DNA from: Archangium sp.
GTDB lineage: Bacteria; Myxococcota; Myxococcia; Myxococcales; Myxococcaceae
Assembly: GCA_016793585.1 (NCBI GenBank)
Contig: JAEUJR010001100.1
Span: forward strand, 1-12,347
Length of the DNA: 12,347 nucleotides
Direction of reading: 5' to 3'
The translations under genes and the position numbers were made by a program. Positions within the stretch are counted from its first letter, which is position 1; each line of letters opens with the position of its first letter. Below are positions 5,017 to 11,273 of the stretch, piece after piece. The notes beneath the pieces are model-generated. The model worked only from the letters and a program-made list of their open reading frames with translations, did not search any database and had not been told where the DNA came from.

Positions 5017-8000
5017 CACCCGCCGTATAGGACGAACCCTGCCCAGTAGTACGGCGACTTGTACCGCTCCTGCGAAGCGAGCTCTTTCTGTGCACGGGCC
5101 AGCGCCTTGTCTGGCGGAAGGCCCATTTGCAGAACACCGACGTAGAACGACTTCATCAGCTCCGACGTCGCCTTGTCGTTCACCTTCCACAAGCTCGCCA
5201 CGACTGACCGCGCGCCAGCGTGCAGGAATCCACGCGCCAGGCCGATGAACCCCTCTCCGCGCACCTCTTCGCCCAGCGCCGTCTCACACGCGCTCAGCGT
5301 CACGAGATCGGCCGGCAGCTTCAATCCATACACTTCCGCGAGCGAGAGAAACCCATCGACGCTCTTTCCGTCGGGTGATCGCCGCGAGAGCACGAGCCCC
5401 GATCGCTCGGGGTGTTCGGTATCCAACACGCCGTGCGTCGCGATGTGCACGATGCGCGGCTTCCCCGATGCGTTCAGCTTCTCTTTCGAAGCATCGAAGT
5501 CGAGCAGCACCTTGCGCCTCGGCTCCGGCACGAGGGAGCCCAGCGCCTCACACTCCGCGCGGCTCGAGATCAGGCGCTGGTAGTGCGCTTTCTCGCCAGC
5601 CCGCAATTCCGCCACGCCAGCGTCGACGATCTCCTTGCCGCTGAGCCGCGGGTCATCGGCTTCGAAGACGGGATCACCGACCGCGACCAATTCTCCCGTC
5701 GGAGGCGGGCGCTTCAACGCTCGCTGCGCCTTCAGCACGCTCAGCGACGGCGTCGACTGCACAGGAACCTCGGGAACGAGCGCGGCCCACGGCAGGAGGT
5801 GCAGTGTTCCATCAGCCACGATGACGAGCCGGCGTTTGCCGGCCAGCAGCGGCTCGAAGGGACTGATGAGCCCCTTGCGCAGCGACGCCTTCAGCTCCTC
5901 CGCCTTCGCATCGGCCGCTGCGACTCGTGCCGCACGCGCGGCCGCGTTCTCACCTGCGACATCTTCATTCCGCGCCGAGTACAGCTTGTGGAGCGTCTCG
6001 GCCTGCCCCGCGAGGTCCTTCGCCTCGAGCAAATACGCGCCGGGCGTCTTGCCACCCAGCACCAGCGCATAGTTGCCATTGCGGCCCAGGTAGTACTCGA
6101 CGACGAGCGAATCAGCGCCCACCAGCGAGTCGACCTCGGCCAGCGTCACCAATGGCAATGATTGCAAACTCGCCACGCGTGGGTCCGCCGACTGCAACTT
6201 CCCGTGAATCGCCTCGTACTCGGCCAGCTTCAGCTCGAGCGTCGCTTCCTGCGGAGGCGTTCCCGCATCGGCTCCAGCGGTCGCCTTGAACCGCCGCGCC
6301 GCGTTCTCGAGATCACGAATCTCGGCGCGCAGCTTGTCCTCTTCGGCGACGAGGCCCTGCTGGTCTGCCGGGCGATCGAGATCGACCAGCATCAGGAAGT
6401 CGAGCAGTGATCGCGCGCGCGCGCGCTCACTCGCCTCCACCGCCTTCTCGAGCCACTTCAGGTCCTTCTTTTCCATCGACTGCAGCGCCGCCGCCGCGAC
6501 CCACAGGTCGTAGAACTTGCGAACGCCCGCCGTGTAATACGCGCGGCGATCTTCACTCGCGATGCGCTCCCGCAACGAGTCGGTCATCGCCAGCGACTTC
6601 TCGGCCCACGCCACTGCTTCGGGGTAGTGCTTCGCCATCAGCTCCGCGCGACCCAGGCGGTAATACGTGTAGGCCTCCCAGGTCAGGTCGCCGAGCTGCG
6701 CGAACAGCTTCGCGGCCTGATGGAGCGGCTCCATCGCCTCTGCAGGCCGGTTGAGTCGACCCAGCGCGCTCCCGAGCGAACAGAGCGTCTGTGCTTCACC
6801 GCGCACCGACTTGATCTCCCGCCGCAGAATCAACGCCTCGGCATGGTGCTTCAGCGCGACGTCATCGAGCAGCGTCGACTCCATCTCTCCCGCTGCGTCG
6901 AGGCTGAACGCGAGGCCCTGACGATCTCCCGAGATGCGGCGCACCTCGACCGCCTTCAAATAGAACGGCAGCGCGCCCGCCCAGTCGGAGTGCACGTCTG
7001 ACCTCATGCCGCCGAGATCGTGCAGGGCATGCCCAATCGCCCGCCCGTCCTTCGTGAGCAACGCCGCCGCGTGACCGCGCTCGAAGTGCTGCAGCCCCTT
7101 GTCCTTGTCGCCCAGCGATTTGTAGCCCCAGCCGATCGCGCTCTCGTACGCCGCAATCAATTGCGGGTCGCCTTCACGTCGCACGAGCTCCAGCCGTGGC
7201 ACGAGCTTGCCAACGCTCTGCGCATGTTCGGCGCGCTCGGCGAGACTGTCTGACTCGGCAATGTCGATACGCGCGTGAAGGAGCTCGTCGGTTCCAGCAA
7301 TCGCCCGCGCATCCGCCACGTGCTCGGCCGCGACCTCGAGCCGACCCTGCTCATGATCGATGGCCGCGATGCCGAGGTGTGCCGACGCCACCGTCTCGTA
7401 CACGGGGCTCGCCATCGCCTCGACGAAGCGCTGTGTCGCTTCGGGCTCGCTCACGCGCAGCAGAAACTCCGCGGCCGTCACCAGGTGCTCACCCGCCCGC
7501 TCCCTGTCGCCGAGCGCGTTCGCCTTCGTGGCCCCCTCGATCAACGTCGCTGCCGCCTTGCGCAGCCCTTCGCCCGTCGAAGGAATCGTCGACGCCACCG
7601 CCGCCATGAACGACTCGTCGAGCGCGGCCAATTCCTTCACGTTTGCAGGTGCAGACACCGTCAACGTGAACGCCTTCACGGCACGCAGCGGCTCGGGAGG
7701 CGCGATCTCCAGCTCGAGCCCTTCCGTCGAGGCGAGCGCGATGCGTTCAGGCGCATCACCCGGCCGGCGATCGACCACGGTGCGCGTCTCACCCTTCACG
7801 ATGATCAGCTGGGCGCCGCTGCGGCCACCTTCGAGCACCAGCTCGACCGGCGTCTCCGGCAGGCGAAACCGCTGCGGCGTCGACGTGAGCGCTCCTTCGA
7901 CGCGCTGGCTCGACTGCAGCCTTGCCGTCGACGGAGAACAGGAAACGAGAACGGCGAGAAAGAGAATGGAAGTCGGCTTCACCACGCCAGACCTCAGCAC
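5016..8000 (-). CDS. TPR-CHAT lipoprotein, putative caspase-like protease
   Basis: 994 aa. A lipoprotein signal peptide (KPTSILFLAVLVSC, lipobox LVSC, Cys21) predicts export and membrane anchoring. Residues about 40-120 form a strand-rich domain. Residues about 165-480 are helical and contain degenerate tetratricopeptide repeats, for example around 283-312, 363-392, 402-432 and 443-472. About 545-605 is probable coiled coil. The C-terminal CHAT domain covers about 620-994, with the dyad His856 in IVHIATHGVL and Cys905 in LVTLSACETALGEEVRGEGF, followed by ARSVVASLWKVND. CHAT domains are clan CD caspase/separase-like proteases. The start GTG 8000 has GGAG 7 nt upstream; GTG 7985 or 7982 with GAGG upstream would also keep the signal peptide. 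It begins 4 bp after the anti-sigma-like gene and overlaps the reductase-like gene by 1 base. A periplasmic or surface CHAT protein in a sigma-factor operon suggests a role in envelope signalling. Confidence 0.9.
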   Translation of the reverse strand: MLRSGVVKPTSILFLAVLVSCSPSTARLQSSQRVEGALTSTPQRFRLPETPVELVLEGGRSGAQLIIVKGETRTVVDRRPGDAPERIALASTEGLELEIAPPEPLRAVKAFTLTVSAPANVKELAALDESFMAAVASTIPSTGEGLRKAAATLIEGATKANALGDRERAGEHLVTAAEFLLRVSEPEATQRFVEAMASPVYETVASAHLGIAAIDHEQGRLEVAAEHVADARAIAGTDELLHARIDIAESDSLAERAEHAQSVGKLVPRLELVRREGDPQLIAAYESAIGWGYKSLGDKDKGLQHFERGHAAALLTKDGRAIGHALHDLGGMRSDVHSDWAGALPFYLKAVEVRRISGDRQGLAFSLDAAGEMESTLLDDVALKHHAEALILRREIKSVRGEAQTLCSLGSALGRLNRPAEAMEPLHQAAKLFAQLGDLTWEAYTYYRLGRAELMAKHYPEAVAWAEKSLAMTDSLRERIASEDRRAYYTAGVRKFYDLWVAAAALQSMEKKDLKWLEKAVEASERARARSLLDFLMLVDLDRPADQQGLVAEEDKLRAEIRDLENAARRFKATAGADAGTPPQEATLELKLAEYEAIHGKLQSADPRVASLQSLPLVTLAEVDSLVGADSLVVEYYLGRNGNYALVLGGKTPGAYLLEAKDLAGQAETLHKLYSARNEDVAGENAAARAARVAAADAKAEELKASLRKGLISPFEPLLAGKRRLVIVADGTLHLLPWAALVPEVPVQSTPSLSVLKAQRALKRPPPTGELVAVGDPVFEADDPRLSGKEIVDAGVAELRAGEKAHYQRLISSRAECEALGSLVPEPRRKVLLDFDASKEKLNASGKPRIVHIATHGVLDTEHPERSGLVLSRRSPDGKSVDGFLSLAEVYGLKLPADLVTLSACETALGEEVRGEGFIGLARGFLHAGARSVVASLWKVNDKATSELMKSFYVGVLQMGLPPDKALARAQKELASQERYKSPYYWAGFVLYGG

Positions 8001-8004
8001 AAAC

Positions 8005-8742
8005 TCACTCCGGTTCGATCGTCAGCTCGTATTCGGTGACCGTCGCGCCGTTGCTCTGCAGCACGATGGAGTGCCGCCCGCTCGTGAACACCGACCCGGG
8101 CACCTCGGCCTCTACCGCCACCGCGTCGGCCTTCACGGGAGCGCCGTGCCACACCTCGCCCGACGGCCCCGACACCACCACGTTCCACGCGCCGCGCGCC
8201 GGCTCTCCGTCGAGGCTCAGCTCGAGCTTCACCGTGCGAGTGCTCTTGCCGACCTTCAACGTTCGCGCAGCGGCCTCGGCACGAACCGCGAGCGGGCGCA
8301 GCGACACTTCGGAGTCGGTCATCGGGCGCGGCAACAACACCATCACCGTCGCTCCAGCGACCGCGAGGCCCGTGGCGAACGCGAGCGGCAAGCGGCGAGT
8401 GGTGAACAGCGTGGCGAACCACGACGCCTTCTTCACCGGCTGCGCCAACACCTTCGCCTTGAACGCGCGGGCCGTGTTCAGTCGCGCCCGCAGCTCGGGG
8501 TCGGCCTTCAGCTTCGTGTCGAACCGGTCACGCCGTTCCTTCGACAGCTCGCCCGACAGGTATGCGTCCATCAGCTCGACCTCGTACGCTCGCAGTTCTT
8601 CGAAGCGCTCGTCGCTGTCGAAAGCCTCGTCTTCGAGCTGGCTGGCTCGATCGTCGGGCAGCTCCCCGAGCAGGTACGCAAAGGCGATGTCGACGTCGAT
8701 CGGCCGCATCTCACCAGCGGGTGTCGTCGGGCCCGTTTTCAT
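8005..8742 (-). CDS. Anti-sigma-factor-like single-pass membrane protein
   Basis: 245 aa, from ATG 8742 to TGA 8005. N-terminal region (about 15-90) has two tandem helical units: FAYLLGELPDDRASQLEDEA (21-40) and DAYLSGELSKERRDRF (59-74), each followed by an acidic D-x-E segment. This resembles the Y-x-x-GEL-x-x-x-x motif of sigma-binding anti-sigma domains but with no Cys/His zinc ligands. A hydrophobic helix at about 118-138 (LPLAFATGLAVAGATVMVLLP) preceded by KK and RR is a single transmembrane segment with the N terminus inside. The outer part (about 140-245) is predicted strand-rich (VKLELSLDGEPARGAWNVVV), likely a periplasmic sensor domain. The start overlaps the sigma stop (ATGA), indicating coupling. 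A role as cognate inhibitor of the upstream sigma factor is inferred from position and architecture. Confidence 0.75.
   Translation of the reverse strand: MKTGPTTPAGEMRPIDVDIAFAYLLGELPDDRASQLEDEAFDSDERFEELRAYEVELMDAYLSGELSKERRDRFDTKLKADPELRARLNTARAFKAKVLAQPVKKASWFATLFTTRRLPLAFATGLAVAGATVMVLLPRPMTDSEVSLRPLAVRAEAAARTLKVGKSTRTVKLELSLDGEPARGAWNVVVSGPSGEVWHGAPVKADAVAVEAEVPGSVFTSGRHSIVLQSNGATVTEYELTIEPE
8008..8011 (-). promoter_or_regulatory. Ribosome-binding site for the TPR-CHAT gene
   Basis: GGAG on the minus strand lies just before the anti-sigma stop codon and 7 nt before GTG 8000. It supports the longest start for the TPR-CHAT protein and reinitiation after the upstream gene. Confidence 0.5.
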
Positions 8743-9386
8743 TTCTGGCCACTTTCCAGCTTCGATTGCACACACGTCTCGAGGCGGGCCCGAATGCGAA
8801 ACGCCCGCACGCGCAGCGCCCCCACCGTCGTGCCCAGCGAGTCTGCAAGCCGTTGACGTCCTTCGATTCTCGTCGAGCCCTCGTCGCGGTAGTACGTGAA
8901 GACCAGCTCTCGCTCGGCAGGCAGCAGTCCTTCGAGACACCCGTCGAGCGCCTTCAATCGAACTTCAACGTCGTCGTCGTTCGCGGGCGTGGGCGTCGAG
9001 GCGTGCTCCTCGAGCGGCACCTCTCGGCGGTCACGGCGCGCGGCCTCGAGCGCCACCATGCGAGCGACACCCAGAATGAAGGCGTGCGGCTGGGCGGTTC
9101 GAACCTCGTTGGCCTCCACGCGGCGCGCGACCCGGTCGAACGTCTCGTCAGCGAGCCCCGCGGGATCGACGAGGCCCTTCCAGCGAAAGAACGACTCGAC
9201 CTTCTCGCGAAGCAGTCGATATCGCTCTGCACGGCGCGCTGGCTGATCAGCGCCCACGAAGTCGAGCAGGCGCTCGAACGTCGCCGCGTCTGGCTGAAAC
9301 CGCTCTCTGGCCTGACGGGGAGCCGCCTGCGTCACGAGCGGCACACAATCGCAGTCGATGCAGACAGACAAGCGGTTCTGTCCCAC
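8739..9386 (-). CDS. ECF-like RNA polymerase sigma factor
   Basis: 215 aa if started at GTG 9386. Sigma region 2 spans about 36-118: DETFDRVARRV then AFILGVARMVALEAARRDRR, the usual ECF W/F-L-x-x-x-A-R-x-x-A-L motif in divergent form. After an acidic linker (130-143), region 4 spans about 145-206: LKALDGCLEGLLPAERELVF, YYRDEGSTRIEGRQRLADSL and TTVGALRVRAFRIRARL, the helix-turn-helix that would read the -35 element. The start is uncertain: GTG at 9344 or 9335 would remove an odd N-terminal cluster SVCIDCDC, and no start has a strong ribosome-binding site. It is first in the operon and overlaps the anti-sigma-like gene by 4 bases (ATGA). It probably directs transcription of its own operon and targets elsewhere. 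Confidence 0.82.
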   Translation of the reverse strand: MGQNRLSVCIDCDCVPLVTQAAPRQARERFQPDAATFERLLDFVGADQPARRAERYRLLREKVESFFRWKGLVDPAGLADETFDRVARRVEANEVRTAQPHAFILGVARMVALEAARRDRREVPLEEHASTPTPANDDDVEVRLKALDGCLEGLLPAERELVFTYYRDEGSTRIEGRQRLADSLGTTVGALRVRAFRIRARLETCVQSKLESGQK

Positions 9387-9441
9387 TTTCGTTTCACACG
9401 GGTCGACAGCGGCGGGTCATTGCCCACGTTGCAGGCAGGTG

Positions 9442-9455
9442 TGGCACGGGTGCCA
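9442..9455. promoter_or_regulatory. Perfect dyad upstream of the sigma gene (1)
   Basis: TGGCACGGGTGCCA has perfect 6-bp arms around a 2-bp centre. It lies about 56-69 bp before the presumed sigma start on the minus strand, a location suited to a regulator-binding site in the operon promoter. Confidence 0.4.
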
Positions 9456-9466
9456 TGATTGTCACA

Positions 9467-9490
9467 GAGCGTCGGACTGGAACGACGCTC
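9467..9490. promoter_or_regulatory. Perfect dyad upstream of the sigma gene (2)
   Basis: GAGCGTCG (9467-9474) and CGACGCTC (9483-9490) are perfect 8-bp inverted repeats with an 8-bp spacer. The geometry fits a dimeric regulator site or a GC-rich RNA hairpin. No T-run follows on either strand, so it is not a standard intrinsic terminator. Confidence 0.45.
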
Positions 9491-9577
9491 CAACCATTTG
9501 AATCGACGAGACCAGGCTGACGGGCATGTCCCTTGCTGACTGGCTGCGTCATGCCGACTGAGGCCGGTCGGTGCGTG

Positions 9578-9583
9578 AAGGAG
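9578..9583 (+). promoter_or_regulatory. Strong ribosome-binding site before a small ORF
   Basis: AAGGAG is separated by 6 nt from ATG 9590. This is among the best Shine-Dalgarno matches in the window and is the main argument for the short ORF that follows. Confidence 0.4.
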
Positions 9584-9589
9584 CAGGTG

Positions 9590-9739
9590 ATGGAAACCAC
9601 GACGTTCATGAAGCCCAGGTTCGTGATCTCGGCGCTGCCGGGAACCGGCGTCATGCAGGTCCAGGTGAAGGCCAGCGCCGAGAAGCCGTCGCCGCGAACC
9701 GTCGTGCTGCAGACTGCCGCCGTGTCGTCGCTGAGCTGA
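9590..9739 (+). CDS. Possible small protein, 49 aa
   Basis: The frame reads METTTFMKPRFVISALPGTG and ends AVSSLS. It has an AAGGAG 6 nt upstream and about nine tenths of its codons end in G or C. No signal peptide, membrane helix or known motif is evident. It ends 58 bp before glmU on the same strand and could be cotranscribed as a leader ORF. A competing minus-strand frame over the same bases also has strongly GC-ending codons, so the call is tentative. I do not recognise it. Confidence 0.35.
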   Translation: METTTFMKPRFVISALPGTGVMQVQVKASAEKPSPRTVVLQTAAVSSLS

Positions 9740-9769
9740 GTGTCGCTTCCCTCGCTCCCGTTGACCCCT

Positions 9770-9794
9770 GGCCCTGCTGTCTGACAGACGGGCC
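9770..9794 (+). promoter_or_regulatory. Interrupted inverted repeat next to the glmU start
   Basis: GGCCC-TG-CTGTC-T-GACAG-AC-GGGCC is symmetric around 9782, with one 2x2 mismatch between the outer 5-bp and inner 5-bp arms. It ends 3 bases before the glmU ATG and covers the place where a ribosome-binding site would be; no clear Shine-Dalgarno sequence is seen there. It may be an operator or a translation-masking hairpin. Confidence 0.4.
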
Positions 9795-9797
9795 CAC

Positions 9798-11207
9798 ATG
9801 AACCCACCGCTCGCAGCCGTCGTGCTCTGTGCTGGCAAAGGCACGCGCATGAAGTCTGAGCTGGCCAAGGTGCTGCACCCGATGCTCGGGCGCCCGTTGG
9901 CCTGGTACCCCATCACCCGCGCGTTCGAGACCGGCTGCCAGCAGGTGGTCTCGGTCATCGGTCACCAGGGTGAGCAGGTGAAGGCGTCTCTGGCGAAGGC
10001 GTTCGAAGGCCAGGCGCTCTCGTTCGCCGTGCAGGAGCAGCAGCGCGGCACGGGTCACGCCGTCGCCTGCGCGCGCCAGTCGCTCACAGGCTTCACGGGC
10101 GCGGTGCTCATTCTCTATGGCGACGTTCCGCTGCTCACCGCCGAGACGCTGACGAAGCTGGTCGCGGCCTACCGCGCCGGCAAAGGGCCGCTCGCGATGG
10201 TCACCTGCCGGCCGCCGAACCCCACCGGCTACGGCCGCATCGTGCGGGGCGCGGGCAACAAGGTCGAAGGCATCGTCGAGCACAAAGACGCCACCGAGGC
10301 GCAGCGGCAGATCGGCGAGATCAACGCAGGCATCTACGTGGCCGACGCGCGATTCCTCTGGGGCGCGCTCGAGACGCTCACGCCCGCCAACGCGCAGGGC
10401 GAGCTGTACCTCACCGACATCGTCGCGAAGGCGGCGCAGCAGGGAGAGATTGCGGTCGTCGAAGCCGATGCGCGTGAAGTCGAAGGCGTGAACGACCTCG
10501 CCGAGCTGGCCGAGCGTGCGGAGCTGCTGCGCGCGCGCATCAACCGTCGCCACCTGCTGGCAGGGGTGACGCTGCAGCACCCGGCCTCGACCTTCATCGA
10601 CGAAGGCGTCGAGATCGGCCCCGACACCGTCATCGGCCCCAACGTCACCATCTCGGGCGACTGTGAGATCGGCTCGCGCGTCACCATCGGCCAGGGCTCG
10701 GTGCTGAACCACTCGACGGTCGGAGACGGCACCACCGTGAAGCCGTACTCGGTGCTCGAAGACGCGGTCGTCGGTCCCCTCTGTCACGTCGGCCCGTTCG
10801 CGCGGCTGCGACCCGAGACGGTGCTCGATGAAGGCGTGCACGTCGGCAACTTCGTCGAGACCAAGAAGACCCGCCTCAAGAAGGGCAGCAAGGCCAACCA
10901 CCTCGCGTACCTCGGTGACGCGGAGATCGGCTCGGGCTGCAACATCGGCGCGGGCACCATCACCTGCAACTACGACGGCGTGAACAAGCACAAGACGGTG
11001 CTGGGCGATGGGGTCTTCGTGGGCTCCGACACGCAGCTGGTCGCGCCCGTGAAGGTCGGAGACGGCGCGTTCATCGCGGCCGGCAGCACCATCACCGAGC
11101 ACGTACCCGCCAACGCGCTGGGCATGTCTCGCGTGCCGCAGACGAACAAAGAGGGCTGGGCCGAACGGCGCCGCAAGGTGCTGGCGGGCATGAAGTCGAA
11201 GGAATGA
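9798..11207 (+). CDS. glmU: Bifunctional GlmU: GlcN-1-P acetyltransferase / GlcNAc-1-P uridylyltransferase
   Basis: 469 aa, close to the usual 450-470. GlmU makes UDP-GlcNAc, the precursor of peptidoglycan and lipopolysaccharide, in the cytosol as a trimer. The N-terminal pyrophosphorylase domain (about 1-235) has the nucleotide loop [20 protein letters not shown] (10-29; Cys and Ala replace the commoner Ala and Pro), QQRGTGHA (81-88), the metal-binding Asp109 in YGDVPLL, GYGRI and INAGIY. The C-terminal part (about 255-469) is a left-handed beta helix with hexapeptides such as [15 protein letters not shown], and the acetyltransferase residues [15 protein letters not shown] with His368 and CNYDG with Tyr392. 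No frameshift is seen. The ATG lies directly after an interrupted inverted repeat and lacks a clear ribosome-binding site. It is followed 66 bp later by glmS, the same order as in many proteobacteria. Confidence 0.97.
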   Translation: MNPPLAAVVLCAGKGTRMKSELAKVLHPMLGRPLAWYPITRAFETGCQQVVSVIGHQGEQVKASLAKAFEGQALSFAVQEQQRGTGHAVACARQSLTGFTGAVLILYGDVPLLTAETLTKLVAAYRAGKGPLAMVTCRPPNPTGYGRIVRGAGNKVEGIVEHKDATEAQRQIGEINAGIYVADARFLWGALETLTPANAQGELYLTDIVAKAAQQGEIAVVEADAREVEGVNDLAELAERAELLRARINRRHLLAGVTLQHPASTFIDEGVEIGPDTVIGPNVTISGDCEIGSRVTIGQGSVLNHSTVGDGTTVKPYSVLEDAVVGPLCHVGPFARLRPETVLDEGVHVGNFVETKKTRLKKGSKANHLAYLGDAEIGSGCNIGAGTITCNYDGVNKHKTVLGDGVFVGSDTQLVAPVKVGDGAFIAAGSTITEHVPANALGMSRVPQTNKEGWAERRRKVLAGMKSKE

Positions 11208-11262
11208 ACCGGGAATTCCCCCGCGGGCACGAGGTTCGAGCCGCGGGAACCCAGCAGTCGTC

Positions 11263-11267
11263 AGGAG
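11263..11267 (+). promoter_or_regulatory. Ribosome-binding site of glmS
   Basis: AGGAG lies 6 nt before ATG 11274. The 66-bp gap between glmU and glmS is too short for a glmS ribozyme, and none is seen. Confidence 0.7.
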
Positions 11268-11273
11268 TCGTCC

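Larger units (their letters stand above)
9387..9797. other. Intergenic region between the divergent sigma operon and glmU
   Basis: This 411-bp stretch should hold the promoters of both the leftward sigma operon and rightward glmU. It contains two perfect dyads near the sigma side, a possible 49-codon ORF with a good ribosome-binding site, and an interrupted inverted repeat next to glmU. A minus-strand frame (to 9394) is also open and strongly GC-ending over part of its length, with several cysteines (AFTWTCMTPVPG, VVVSITCSFTHRP), so which strand is coding here, if either, is unclear. No confident sigma-70 or ECF promoter pair could be read. Confidence 0.5.

Noticed and set aside
5017..5190. 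N-terminal extension of the PanE-like protein
   Set aside because: The dinucleotide-binding fold starts at ATG 5016 (MKRVVVLGAG); upstream codons are another frame of the CHAT gene.
6412..6426. Alternating CG run of 15 bases, Z-DNA-like
   Set aside because: It lies in the TPR-CHAT coding sequence and encodes an Arg/Ala run (ERARARS); expected in a GC-rich coding region.
5016..9386. A type III-E CRISPR (Craspase) locus
   Set aside because: There is no repeat array, no Cas7-11-like effector and no Csx30/Csx31-like gene in the window; only the TPR-CHAT plus sigma theme is shared.
11220..11247. CCCGCGG / CCGCGGG inverted repeat between glmU and glmS as a terminator or riboswitch
   Set aside because: The stem is 7 bp with a 14-nt loop and no T-run follows. 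Both genes are likely cotranscribed, and the gap is too short for a glmS ribozyme. It may be a minor structure, but evidence is thin.
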